From IMG/VR virus record IMGVR_UViG_3300046171_000025, positions 1-31,604 of that record: a stretch of 31,604 nt of DNA; one strand, 5' to 3'. The position numbers and the translations under genes are program-made. The stretch is from a virus. Shown here piece by piece: positions 20,363-29,613 of this stretch. Position 1 is the first letter of the stretch; the number at the start of each line of letters is the position of its first letter. Under the pieces are notes generated by a model. The model ran no database searches and was not told the origin of the DNA. It saw only the letters and a program-made list of their open reading frames with translations.

Positions 20363-23300
20363 TTATGCTGCAAAATAGCTCATTGATAATAACCAATCAT
20401 AACTTCCATTTACAGTATTTCTTGAAACTTGCGTAAAATTACCACCATCAGTTTTATAAAAAGATATTGAACTAGCAGCATTACTAACATGACTAGATAT
20501 TGCTGCACCACTAAGTAACGATGTTCCTGAATAAAAAACAAGACCTGTACGAGAAGAATCAGTCTGAGTAGCAGATGTAAAAGGTAAACTAAAACTTAAT
20601 GCATTATTAGTTTGGTCGCTTCCAGTCCAGTTTATTCTTAAATCTATTGAAACTAATCTTCCAACTTTTGTATACGTTGCAGTACCAATATTAACACCAG
20701 TTAAACCAGTTGTGCTTGGAGTCCAAGTACCTTCTTCATAATCGTCAAGTTTGTTTGCTGAACCTGTACCTCCTAGATAAGCACCACCTGAAAGGTAGAG
20801 GTCTTTGAATCTATCACTGCTTGTACCTAAATCAATAGCACCATCTGAAGTTCCATTGTCTGTTTCTCTAGGTCTTAAAACAAGATTTTCAAAAGCAATA
20901 CCAGTGTCACCACTACCAATTAACATAACTGAACCACTTGTTGATGCTTTAGAAGCAATAACACCAATTGTTGAGTTGTCTTTATCAAAAACTATTATAT
21001 TTCCATCACTTGATAAACGATTTAAATATAAAGGCTGAGTACCACTTGCTGTACTTTCTTGAGAACCATTAGGATTAAATCTATGTCCTGCGGTAGCTGA
21101 AGAACCTGTAGTCTTACCCACCAACAAGTTGCCTGAAGAATCAATACGCATTCTCTCTGTATTGTTAGTTTTTATTCTTATTGGTGTATTGGAATGATTA
21201 GTAATACTTGTATCAGTATCATTATAAACTATTGAAAATCCTACATTATTTGTAGTTGTTCCCATAAATAAATCAGGTTGTGTAGAATTAAATATATGCA
21301 ATCCATCTGCTGAAGGACTACTCGTTCCAATTCCAACGTTTTCAGACGAGTCTAGAGTAATACCTCTATTACCTAAAGCACCGCCACCACCATTTTGTAT
21401 TTGTAGTTTGTTGGTGCTATTGTCTAAAAATATTTGTGCGTAGTTATCATCACCTGAATCACCAAGAGCTAGTATTGAATAACCATTGGTAGCACTACTT
21501 TTAATATTAATTGCTGAAGATGCAGCAGTATCACCAACTGTTAGATTTCTTGTAGGCGATGAGTTTCCAATTCCAACATTACCTGAACCATTTATATATA
21601 AATCTGTTGCACTATTATCACTTCTATTAAAATAATAACCTGATGTTCCACCACTTAATATTAAAGCATCTGCATTACGTCTTATAGAATATGCAGCAGA
21701 ATAAGATGAATCGGAAAATATTATAGAATTAGAAAAAGTTGTATTCTCACTACTATCAATAGTTATAGCTGTAGAAGTAGCATTATCGTCAATACCTGTT
21801 GAAGTAAATCCTGTAAGCGTACCAACACTTGTAATATTAGGTTGGGCTGCTGTAGCTAGTGTACCTGTTATATTTCCTGAAGATTGAATAGTACCTGTAA
21901 TATTAATATCACCTGTACCTGTTATATCGCTTGAGTTTAAATCTAAATTACCACCTAGTTGAGGAGTTGTATCTTCTACAACATTGTTAATAGAAACAGC
22001 TTGTACTCTTGCATCAGTATAATAAAGGTTAGAGCCTTCTGATAAGTCAGATGTAGATTTTGTAGCTAACCTAGTATCAAAATCAGAGTTAGCTCTTGCA
22101 CTTGTATAATATAAATTACTGCCTTCAGATAAATCGCTTGTAGACTTACCACTAAAAGCAGAATCAAATCTAGCTGTTGTATAGTAAAGGTTGGTTGTTC
22201 CCTCAGATACATCATCAGTATCTTTTGTTGCTAGTCTTGTATCAAATCTAGCATCTGTATAGTAAAGATTAGTTCCTTCTGATAAATCGCTTGTAGACTT
22301 AGCAGTAAAAGCAGAATCAAATCTTGCTTGAGTATAATAAAGGTTACTGCCTTCTGCTAAATCATCAGTATCGTGATTAGATAAGCTAGAAACTGTACCT
22401 GTTACATTACCTGTAACTGCTCCTTCAATATTGGCAACTAAAGTACCAAGTGAATTAAGAGTAATATTACCTGTGGCACTACCATCTGCTGTTGTTAATC
22501 CTAATGTGAATTTATCAACTGATTCATCCCACATAAAGATACCATTATCAGCAGTACCTCTGTTAATAAGCATACCTGAGTCATTTACAGGACTACCTGT
22601 TAATCCTGCATTAAGCTGGAATAAATTATCTTCAATATCTAGGTTAGTAGTATCAAGAGAAGTTAGCGTTCCATTGACTGTAAGATTACCTGCTACTGTT
22701 AAATCAGATGCAATCTGAACATCATCAGGTAGCGATAGTGTTATATCTGCAGACTCACTACCACTTCCTGACACTGAAATCTTATTAGCAGTTCCAGTAA
22801 TTGTTTGAACATAGTTACCTGTAGTATCAGTTCCAAGTGTTACTGAATTAGCATCTACGCTTGATGCTTGTATTCCTAGTGCATCAACAAATGCTTTGGT
22901 AACTCTAGCATCTATAGCTGAATTAGCTCTTGCATCTGTATAGTAAAGATTTGTATTTTCTGTTAAATCAGCAGTTGTCTTATTGCCAAATGCAGAATCA
23001 AATCTTGTAGTTGTGTAATATAAATTAGTTGTTCCTTCACTTAAATCATCTGTATCTTTAGATGTAAAAGCTGAATCAAATCTAGCTGTTGTGTAATATA
23101 AATTAGTGCCTTCTGCTAAATCAGTTGTAGACTTAGTTGCAAGTCTAGTATCAAAATCTGTATTTGCTCTTGATGATGTGTAATATAAATTAGTAGTACC
23201 TTCTGCAACATCATCAGTATCTTTAGTTGCTAACCTAGTATCAAATGCAGAATTAACTCTTGCATCTGTATAATAAAGATTAGAACCTTCAGCCAAGTCT

Positions 23301-24556
23301 CCAGTATCTTTAGTAGCTAATCTAGTATCAAAATCTGAATTAACCCTAGCTGTTGTGTAATACAAGTTGCTACCTTCAGTTAAGTCACCTGTATCTTTAG
23401 TAGCTAATCTTGAATCGAAATCTGTATTTGCTCTTGCTGTTGTGTAGTAAAGATTAGTATTCTCAACAACTATAGAAGTATCAAGTGTTGATGTAATTGC
23501 TTGATTAGAAGCATTACCTATAAATATTTTGCCATTATCTAAGTTAGGAGTAGCGTTGCTTCTTCCAGCACCACCTACTTTAATAGAACCAGCACTTGCA
23601 TGACTTCTAATTACTTTACCTATGTTTTGTATTTGACTGGATTCACCTGTTGGAGCTGTAGTTGTATAAGCACCTGCTGTTGTAGATACATAAAGTATTT
23701 GTCCTTCTGATACACCTGAAGTATCTAATTCTTCAATAGTACCAAAAGTAACTACTTGTAATGCAGCATTATCATTAGCATCAGATAAAGCTAATCCAAA
23801 TGCAGGCATTTTAGAAGCATCATCAGCTTTAGCTTGACCAACTGTTGGCACATCACCTGATACGCCTGATATATAAACTACATCTCCTTTGCTTAAAGCA
23901 CCATCTGCTTTAGCATTAAACCTTATACCACCTTCTAAATCACCAATAAATTCTTCTGTAGCTGTAATAATATTAAAAGTAACATCATCGGTAGTAGCTA
24001 CAGCTTGTCCTATAGCAATACTAGGAGTAGAACCTTCACCAGTTCCACCTGTTACTGTTACACCAGTTCCACCTGACATAGATTCAACATAATCACCAGT
24101 TGTATCAGTTCCTAAAGTAATTGAATTAATTTGAACTACTGTATCTATATCTATGTTGGCACTACCATCAAAAGAAGCTGAACCTACAACATCTCCTGAT
24201 AAAGATATAGTTCTTGCTGTACTTAGAGTATCAGCAGAATCAGCATTACCTGTTAAGTCTCCAGTTACATTACCAGTAACATTACCTGTTACATTACCAG
24301 TGACATTACCTGTTAAGTCACCTGTAAATGTATTTGATGCAGTAATGCTAACACCTGTAGTAATCCAAGCATTATCAGCAGCGTTTCTTATCTTTAATAC
24401 GCTACTTGATGTATCTACCCATAATTGATGGGCAAATGTAGTTGTTGGTTCAGTTGCTCCACTATTGACTGTTGCAATAGCTAAAAGAGCATTGTTTAAG
24501 TCTGCTCTAAAATCTGCACCTGACTGGTTTGCTATGTTGTAATCGTGTTGTGCCAT
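20363..24556 (-). CDS. Giant tail fibre / receptor-binding protein
   Basis: At 1397 aa this is the largest protein of the window. The N-terminus (MAQHDYNIANQSGADFRADL) with HQLWVDTSSSVLKIRNAADN is the usual virion-attachment start of marine tail fibres. A VTGN tandem repeat follows (about 78-103), then two blocks of DxxEGxNLYYTxAR units: seven near residues 362-550 and five near 729-850. A beta-rich region with several NVGIGxSSP motifs (about 980-1100) comes next. The end has a YEEGTWTPSTTGLTG domain (about 1272-1397), probably the receptor-contacting tip. No C-terminal peptidase or chaperone is visible. Confidence 0.87.
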   Translation of the reverse strand: MAQHDYNIANQSGADFRADLNNALLAIATVNSGATEPTTTFAHQLWVDTSSSVLKIRNAADNAWITTGVSITASNTFTGDLTGNVTGNVTGNVTGNVTGDLTGNADSADTLSTARTISLSGDVVGSASFDGSANIDIDTVVQINSITLGTDTTGDYVESMSGGTGVTVTGGTGEGSTPSIAIGQAVATTDDVTFNIITATEEFIGDLEGGIRFNAKADGALSKGDVVYISGVSGDVPTVGQAKADDASKMPAFGLALSDANDNAALQVVTFGTIEELDTSGVSEGQILYVSTTAGAYTTTAPTGESSQIQNIGKVIRSHASAGSIKVGGAGRSNATPNLDNGKIFIGNASNQAITSTLDTSIVVENTNLYYTTARANTDFDSRLATKDTGDLTEGSNLYYTTARVNSDFDTRLATKDTGDLAEGSNLYYTDARVNSAFDTRLATKDTDDVAEGTTNLYYTSSRANTDFDTRLATKSTTDLAEGTNLYYTTARFDSAFTSKDTDDLSEGTTNLYYTTTRFDSAFGNKTTADLTENTNLYYTDARANSAIDARVTKAFVDALGIQASSVDANSVTLGTDTTGNYVQTITGTANKISVSGSGSESADITLSLPDDVQIASDLTVAGNLTVNGTLTSLDTTNLDIEDNLFQLNAGLTGSPVNDSGMLINRGTADNGIFMWDESVDKFTLGLTTADGSATGNITLNSLGTLVANIEGAVTGNVTGTVSSLSNHDTDDLAEGSNLYYTQARFDSAFTAKSTSDLSEGTNLYYTDARFDTRLATKDTDDVSEGTTNLYYTTARFDSAFSGKSTSDLSEGSNLYYTSARANSDFDTRLATKSTSDLSEGSNLYYTDARVQAVSINNVVEDTTPQLGGNLDLNSSDITGTGDINITGTIQSSGNITGTLATAAQPNITSVGTLTGFTSTGIDDNATSTAITIDSSENTTFSNSIIFSDSSYSAAYSIRRNADALILSGGTSGYYFNRSDNSATDLYINGSGNVGIGNSSPTRNLTVGDTAASSAINIKSSATNGYSILALGDSGDDNYAQIFLDNSTNKLQIQNGGGGALGNRGITLDSSENVGIGTSSPSADGLHIFNSTQPDLFMGTTTNNVGFSIVYNDTDTSITNHSNTPIRIKTNNTERMRIDSSGNLLVGKTTGSSATAGHRFNPNGSQESTASGTQPLYLNRLSSDGNIIVFDKDNSTIGVIASKASTSGSVMLIGSGDTGIAFENLVLRPRETDNGTSDGAIDLGTSSDRFKDLYLSGGAYLGGTGSANKLDDYEEGTWTPSTTGLTGVNIGTATYTKVGRLVSIDLRINWTGSDQTNNALSFSLPFTSATQTDSSRTGLVFYSGTSLLSGAAISSHVSNAASSISFYKTDGGNFTQVSRNTVNGSYDWLLSMSYFAA
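22015..22370 (-). repeat. Fibre repeat block 2 (five LYYT units)
   Basis: Five in-frame units coding for the D(L/V)xEGxNLYYTxAR pattern, 60-90 bp each, sit within the fibre gene. They are similar at both DNA and protein level, so they are prone to unit gain or loss by recombination. Confidence 0.8.
22905..23470 (-). repeat. Fibre repeat block 1 (seven LYYT units)
   Basis: Seven units of the same NLYYTxAR family, several carrying the longer FDTRLATKDT arm. The block is separated from block 2 by about 175 residues of unrelated beta-rich sequence. Confidence 0.8.
24244..24327 (-). repeat. VTGN 12-bp tandem repeat
   Basis: A tandem 12-bp unit codes for LTGN-VTGN-VTGN-VTGN-VTGD-LTGN within the fibre N-terminal shaft. 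Synonymous differences are small, so slippage could change copy number in frame. Confidence 0.82.
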
Positions 24557-24621
24557 AATAAAATCCTATTTTATATATCTTAAATCATTCAAGGATGGTT
24601 GGAAATATAACATCAGCAATA

Positions 24622-24960
24622 TTATTCACTAGCTGTTTCCTCAATCCCATATATTTGCCATGTAAAGTAATTGTCTAAGTCACTAACTTGTACTTTTTCT
24701 TTAAACCATTCAATTACTTTTGTTTCAGTTAAATCTTCTACAGGTATAAAAGTATCAGGTAATCCTTCATGCTTATAAGAATAAACATTATCTAAGGGAA
24801 TATGCTGTTCTTCAGTTAGTGATTGACTTGAATCAGTTTTATCTACTGCTGTTACCCTAACTGTAATATTTCTAACAATTTGTGTTTCATCATCAGCACT
24901 TAAAGGCATTGTTCTAACACCTACATATTCATAACTGTAATCAAAATTATGTGTTGCCAT
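24622..24960 (-). CDS. Unknown protein between hub and fibre, 112 aa
   Basis: The 112-aa product begins MATHNFDYSYEYVGVRTMPL, has strands such as TQIVRNITVRVTAVDKTDSS, and ends with VIEWFKEKVQ and FTWQIYGIEE. Small proteins of this type are often encoded beside tail fibre genes in marine phages; function unknown. The ATG at 24960 overlaps the hub gene stop. Confidence 0.68.
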   Translation of the reverse strand: MATHNFDYSYEYVGVRTMPLSADDETQIVRNITVRVTAVDKTDSSQSLTEEQHIPLDNVYSYKHEGLPDTFIPVEDLTETKVIEWFKEKVQVSDLDNYFTWQIYGIEETASE

Positions 24961-27900
24961 TAAATCTCCGAGAATTTATAAAAACCATATTGAACATTTG
25001 ATAAGTACCTAGTACCACCATCACCTTGAGCTAATATGTATAAAGCTAATGTTCTACTTGTTGAACTTGTCTTTCTAACAATAAAATCTTTTTGTACCAT
25101 TTTATATGTAGAATCAAATCTATCTACACCTGACCAAGTTTGTGATTGACCTGAGTTAAATTGTGCATAACCTGTATTAGCTATTGGTAAATTTGTTGCA
25201 AACAAAGCATCACTATAAGTAAAATCACTATCAAGCTCACCAGTAGTACCATAAGTACCATCACCTGCAACTACTGATAAAGTTTTAACCTGACCAGTTC
25301 CACCAAAGACTCTACAAAAAATATGATAAATACCTGCTTCTGTTCCTAAATCTGCAACTTTTTTAAGTCGCATAGTATTATTTGGAAAACCACCAATTGC
25401 TGTTCCTGTTACTGTATCAGCAGTAAAATCTAAAGCTAAATCAGTAACATTAATTCTATCTGCTGTAATAGTGTTTGCTAAAATTTTGTCATTTGTAATA
25501 GCGTTATTAGCTATCTGAGTTGTATCTACTCCACCTGATTTAATAATTAGATTACCACTACCATCAGTATCAATAGTGACATCATCTATTTGTATTCTAT
25601 TAGCGTTTAGAGTTCCTGTAGAAACATTGTCTGCATTTATATTAGTAACATTTACAACTGAAGCATTGATAGTTCCAGTGGTAATAACATTGCCTGATAT
25701 AGAAGTTACATTTGAATTAACCTGAGTACCATCAATAAAAGATTCATCATTTGTTAAAGAAGATATATTATCTCCACTAACAATAATACTTCCTGCTGTT
25801 ATAACTCCTGATACATCTATTCTTGCTGCTGCTACAGTTCCAGTAGTAATAGCACCACCTGATATAGAAGTTACATTTGAATTAACTTGCGTACCATCAA
25901 TAAAGTTTTCGTTATTAGTTAGAGTAGATATATTGTCACCTTGAACAACAATATTACCAGCAGTAATAATAGTTGAAGCTGATACTGCTCCTGTAGCTCC
26001 TGCAACTGATTGTACTGGTGCTGCTGAAGCTGCTCCTGATGCATCAACATAACTTGCATCATTGGTTAAATCAGAAACATTATCTCCACTTACTATAATG
26101 CTACCTGTAGATATGATGTCATTAACATTTAATCTAGCAGTTGCTAAAGTACCTGAAGTAATATTATCTGCATCTAAGTTAGTAACTGTTATCTGACTAG
26201 CATCTATAGTTCCTGCTGTAATTTTATTGGCAGATAATGAATTAATTTTTGCATCAGTAACAGCATCATTTAATATTTTAGGGGTAGTGATAGCATCATT
26301 TATTATTTTATCTGTTATAACTGCATCATCTTTAATATCAGCACTTCCTGTAGGAGCATCACCAATAGTAAAAGTTAAAGTAGCTGCATCAGATTCAGAA
26401 CCTAATACATTTAATGAACTTACACTAGCAACATAATTAGAAGCAGTAGGTACAAAGTTTAAATCACAATTTTCTACATCTACTATTCTATTTAAAACTT
26501 GATTGCTTGAGCTATCTACAACATTAACTCTATATTGATAATCAGGAAAGTCTGTTGGCTCATCCCAAGATAAAAAAGGTCTACCTGTAGAACTAGAATC
26601 AGTATCAGTAAATGATAATCCTGTTGGAGCTTTAACTGCATAAGCAGAAGGTAAGTTAGCTAATTCTTCTACTGGTTCTTGAGGTGGTACTTCCCATGTA
26701 TAAACATCAAAATATTCTATTAAGCTGACTGCAACCAAACCCCTTGCTTGTAATTCTAATGCTTCTACTCTACAAATTTTTCCTGAAAATCCTAAAGGTG
26801 CATAAGTTAAATCTACTATATCTCCTACATTTAACTTATACATTTCAGGAGTTCCTAAGAACTGCATAGTTGTTTGATTTCTGCTTCTAGTTAGAATTGC
26901 TTTACCCATGTTGTAAGCAATATATGGGTCATTACAATATGGAAATTCGACTTTAATTTCTAATACTTCATCATTATCATCTGAGTAATATTCAGGACTA
27001 GCATCGTGCAATACTGTAACTGTATCTAATTCGTATTTTTTATTAGCATTAAAAAATTCAACCACTACTTTATTTGCTTTTTTATCTTTATTGCCATAAT
27101 CAACTGATATACCAGCATCAGCAATAATATGATTATCATTAATACTAAATGATGATGTACCTGTATCTTCTATTGATAATTCATATTTGCCATCAATATA
27201 CAGAAAAATACCCCTCATATTGCTGAGAAGTTCTTGGGCATTATCCATTACATTATTATTAGTATCTACCCAGCCATTAGTAGTGAATCGTTTAACTTTT
27301 AATAATGAAGAACCATTTTGCGAAGAATAATTGCTACTAAAATAACCATTTATAAAAACAATAAATTCTTTAGTTGTATCAAAATATTCGGTTCTTTGTA
27401 TCTCTTTTATTTCTACCTCATCTAATACACCATTACCATTAGCATCATATAAATCTAAAAGCTCACCTATTTTGTTTTGCCACCAAGCAGCATTTGCACC
27501 TGTGCCTGTAATCGTAAAAAAATCATCTCCACTATTAGCAGACCAAGTTAATGATTGTGCTGAACCATTAAAATAAGGCTGGTCAACCTGAGTATCACAA
27601 ACATTAGCAGCCGAGCTATATGTAGACATATTAATTTGAGATGCAGTTAAGCCTTTACCATATTCATTATTAGTAATGTAATCTAAAAAAACTAAAGCTG
27701 GATTATCAGAATGTTTGTAAGTAAATGGAGTACCAAATTGCTGACTTGCATCTCTTGGGTCATAAACCCTTTTTCCTTTTACTTGAACTGTTAATCTTGG
27801 TACACCTGACCACATACCATCAACATCAAACTTAAAATGGGCTGCTATGTAACAAACCCCATCCAACCTATGTGATGAAGTCCAATTAGGCATAGATGCA

Positions 27901-28460
27901 ACAAGCATAGGGTCTGCTGATTGACTTGGATTTCCATGATGTAAATTTAATGTGATTCTGTATCTTGCGTTTTGATTAGTGCCAAATTGTCCTGCTCCAG
28001 CACTAATTGTTGAACCAACCTGAGATACTGTATTTAAAGGCTGATGCCCATTGTAACCAGTTTGATTGTTTCTATCTGAACCAACATAACTACCATATCT
28101 AAATTTATTAGGGTCTGTTAAGGGAGTACCATCTAATTCAATTGTTCTATAAAGAATTTCATCACATTCTCCAACAGATAATGCATAAACCATAAATAAA
28201 TGTCTTGAATCATTGTTAGAGACATCCATATAAACAACTTGAGCACCTACCCTTCTTGTGCCATATACAACTGGAATCTTGCCACCAGCAGAAGTTTTAT
28301 TAGCCAATATTTGAGCAGCTTTAGCCTGCATATCTTTAGCTTGTCTATAACCCTTGACCCCACTATAGGTACTATAAGCTGTTAAAGCAGCAGTTACAGG
28401 GTTGGCTGCAATCCATGCTCCAACCCTTACAAAGAAATCAACAACAGCTTGCCAAACCAT
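24960..28460 (-). CDS. Tail tip hub / central fibre protein, J-like
   Basis: This 1166-aa protein starts with a hydrophobic stretch (about 9-35) and continues SAGGKIPVVYGTRRVGAQVV (57-76), YALSVGECDEILY and a WSGVPRLTVQVKGKRVYDPR hub block (217-236), as in J-type tip attachment proteins. A loop inserted near 339-350, DANGNGVLDEVE, is a perfect EF-hand calcium site. An FN3-like domain covers about 610-698. Residues 705-1005 are beta-helix-like, with a 55-aa tandem repeat (GTQVNSNVTSISG at 856 and 911). The C-terminal region (about 1005-1166) is a separate beta domain. It closes the tail and may contact the host before the fibre. Confidence 0.87.
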   Translation of the reverse strand: MVWQAVVDFFVRVGAWIAANPVTAALTAYSTYSGVKGYRQAKDMQAKAAQILANKTSAGGKIPVVYGTRRVGAQVVYMDVSNNDSRHLFMVYALSVGECDEILYRTIELDGTPLTDPNKFRYGSYVGSDRNNQTGYNGHQPLNTVSQVGSTISAGAGQFGTNQNARYRITLNLHHGNPSQSADPMLVASMPNWTSSHRLDGVCYIAAHFKFDVDGMWSGVPRLTVQVKGKRVYDPRDASQQFGTPFTYKHSDNPALVFLDYITNNEYGKGLTASQINMSTYSSAANVCDTQVDQPYFNGSAQSLTWSANSGDDFFTITGTGANAAWWQNKIGELLDLYDANGNGVLDEVEIKEIQRTEYFDTTKEFIVFINGYFSSNYSSQNGSSLLKVKRFTTNGWVDTNNNVMDNAQELLSNMRGIFLYIDGKYELSIEDTGTSSFSINDNHIIADAGISVDYGNKDKKANKVVVEFFNANKKYELDTVTVLHDASPEYYSDDNDEVLEIKVEFPYCNDPYIAYNMGKAILTRSRNQTTMQFLGTPEMYKLNVGDIVDLTYAPLGFSGKICRVEALELQARGLVAVSLIEYFDVYTWEVPPQEPVEELANLPSAYAVKAPTGLSFTDTDSSSTGRPFLSWDEPTDFPDYQYRVNVVDSSSNQVLNRIVDVENCDLNFVPTASNYVASVSSLNVLGSESDAATLTFTIGDAPTGSADIKDDAVITDKIINDAITTPKILNDAVTDAKINSLSANKITAGTIDASQITVTNLDADNITSGTLATARLNVNDIISTGSIIVSGDNVSDLTNDASYVDASGAASAAPVQSVAGATGAVSASTIITAGNIVVQGDNISTLTNNENFIDGTQVNSNVTSISGGAITTGTVAAARIDVSGVITAGSIIVSGDNISSLTNDESFIDGTQVNSNVTSISGNVITTGTINASVVNVTNINADNVSTGTLNANRIQIDDVTIDTDGSGNLIIKSGGVDTTQIANNAITNDKILANTITADRINVTDLALDFTADTVTGTAIGGFPNNTMRLKKVADLGTEAGIYHIFCRVFGGTGQVKTLSVVAGDGTYGTTGELDSDFTYSDALFATNLPIANTGYAQFNSGQSQTWSGVDRFDSTYKMVQKDFIVRKTSSTSRTLALYILAQGDGGTRYLSNVQYGFYKFSEI
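25693..25886 (-). repeat. 165-bp-period repeat in the hub gene
   Basis: The same 29-bp stretch occurs at 25693-25721 and 25858-25886, part of a 165-bp (55-codon) tandem duplication in the beta-helix region of the hub protein. The spacing is an exact codon multiple, so the frame is kept. Confidence 0.85.
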
Positions 28461-29008
28461 TATTTACCCCACCTAACATCTGATTTAACCTGAGTTGCAT
28501 ATTCCATACCATCATCACCTGCACTAAATGCTTGTTGTGATTCTACTGAAAAATGCCTACCTTTAGTTAAATTCCAATTACACCAATGAGATGCAACATT
28601 CATATTTAAAGTACATCCATTGATGTTTTCAATAATAGCTACATTTCTTATTTGACCCTTGAAAAAACTTATTGCACCTACAATAGTTTCATCTGTATTA
28701 AAGTAAGCTAAATAGATATCTACTGTTTTATCTGTAAATGCACCATCTTGAACTAAAGACCTCACTTGGTCAGTTACATTTGAAAAACCTAAATTAATTT
28801 CATCTACCTGTAGTTGACCTGTTTCAGTTGTTGAATCAATAGTTAAAAAAGAACCACCAGCCTGATAACTGTTTGAATCATAGGTTACATTAGAATACCA
28901 ATCAGTTAGTCTGATAGTAGATGATAAATTTAACTCAACTAAAAAAGCTGTCTTAGTTGCTGTTGATGATACTTGAGTTTGTAAATCAGTAGATAAACTT
29001 CTAGGCAT
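28460..29008 (-). CDS. Tail-tip protein, DUF2163-like
   Basis: The 182-aa product begins MPRSLSTDLQTQVSSTATKT and continues AFLVELNLSSTIRLTDWYSN, with FFKGQIRNVAIIENINGCTL and a C-terminal NWNLTKGRHFS. This agrees with DUF2163/GTA gp13-like proteins of the tail tip ring just before the hub. Gene order (tape measure, 201-aa protein, this protein, hub) fits. No NlpC/P60 peptidase gene follows, unlike GTA and lambda K. Confidence 0.68.
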   Translation of the reverse strand: MPRSLSTDLQTQVSSTATKTAFLVELNLSSTIRLTDWYSNVTYDSNSYQAGGSFLTIDSTTETGQLQVDEINLGFSNVTDQVRSLVQDGAFTDKTVDIYLAYFNTDETIVGAISFFKGQIRNVAIIENINGCTLNMNVASHWCNWNLTKGRHFSVESQQAFSAGDDGMEYATQVKSDVRWGK

Positions 29009-29613
29009 TAGGTTATAACCTCTCTAACATCAAATGAAATACTATAAAAACCACTAGCATCTGTTGAATACATAATCTCATTATTTTCAAGATAAACAGT
29101 AAAGCTAGGCTTGTTTACAGTAACAGCTTCATTATCTGCTAGAGATGCTACTAGGTTAGGTGATATAAGAACAGTTAATGCTCCACCACTATCAGAATCA
29201 ATATCTGATTGCACCATATAAACTTTACTATGATTGGCAAACTTAATCAAATCACCAGCTTTTAATGCACCTGTTTGACTAGCTGAGAAGCCATCTAAAG
29301 CAATAGAAGCATCTCCTGATGTATGTGCTCCAACTACTTGAATATCTGTTTCTGCTTTACCTGCACCTAAATTATCTAATGGTGCAACTATAGTAAAGTC
29401 CTCAAAAGAACCTTTTTGTTTTTGTAAAAATGCAAATACTTCTTGAGCCTTCTCTTGTTGTAAAGGTGGCATTTGCACTGTAAAAGAAAAATATTGACTA
29501 CCTATTTGTCTGACTTGTTTTCTACCTGATAAAGTTTGATTTAATAAAGTAGGTCTATTATCTTTAAAATTTATACTTCTAAAATTAGGAGATGTTGGAA
29601 ATTGTCCTGACAT
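29008..29613 (-). CDS. Distal tail protein-like
   Basis: The 201-aa product begins MSGQFPTSPNFRSINFKDNR and continues PTLLNQTLSGRKQVRQIGSQ, then strands and a YFSFTVQMPPL block. The C-terminal YSTDASGFYSISFDVREV is typical of small distal-tail or baseplate proteins that link tube and tip. It lies directly after the tape measure gene and before the DUF2163-like gene. The exact family is uncertain. Confidence 0.6.
   Translation of the reverse strand: MSGQFPTSPNFRSINFKDNRPTLLNQTLSGRKQVRQIGSQYFSFTVQMPPLQQEKAQEVFAFLQKQKGSFEDFTIVAPLDNLGAGKAETDIQVVGAHTSGDASIALDGFSASQTGALKAGDLIKFANHSKVYMVQSDIDSDSGGALTVLISPNLVASLADNEAVTVNKPSFTVYLENNEIMYSTDASGFYSISFDVREVIT

Noticed and set aside
20805-21038. Plus-strand open frames inside the tail fibre and hub genes
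   Set aside because: They lie antisense to clear minus-strand genes, have low-complexity composition caused by the repeats, and no ribosome sites.
24557-24621. Promoter before the tail fibre (TTGAAT with TATAAA)
   Set aside because: The spacing between the two boxes is about 11 nt, too short for a sigma-70-type promoter.
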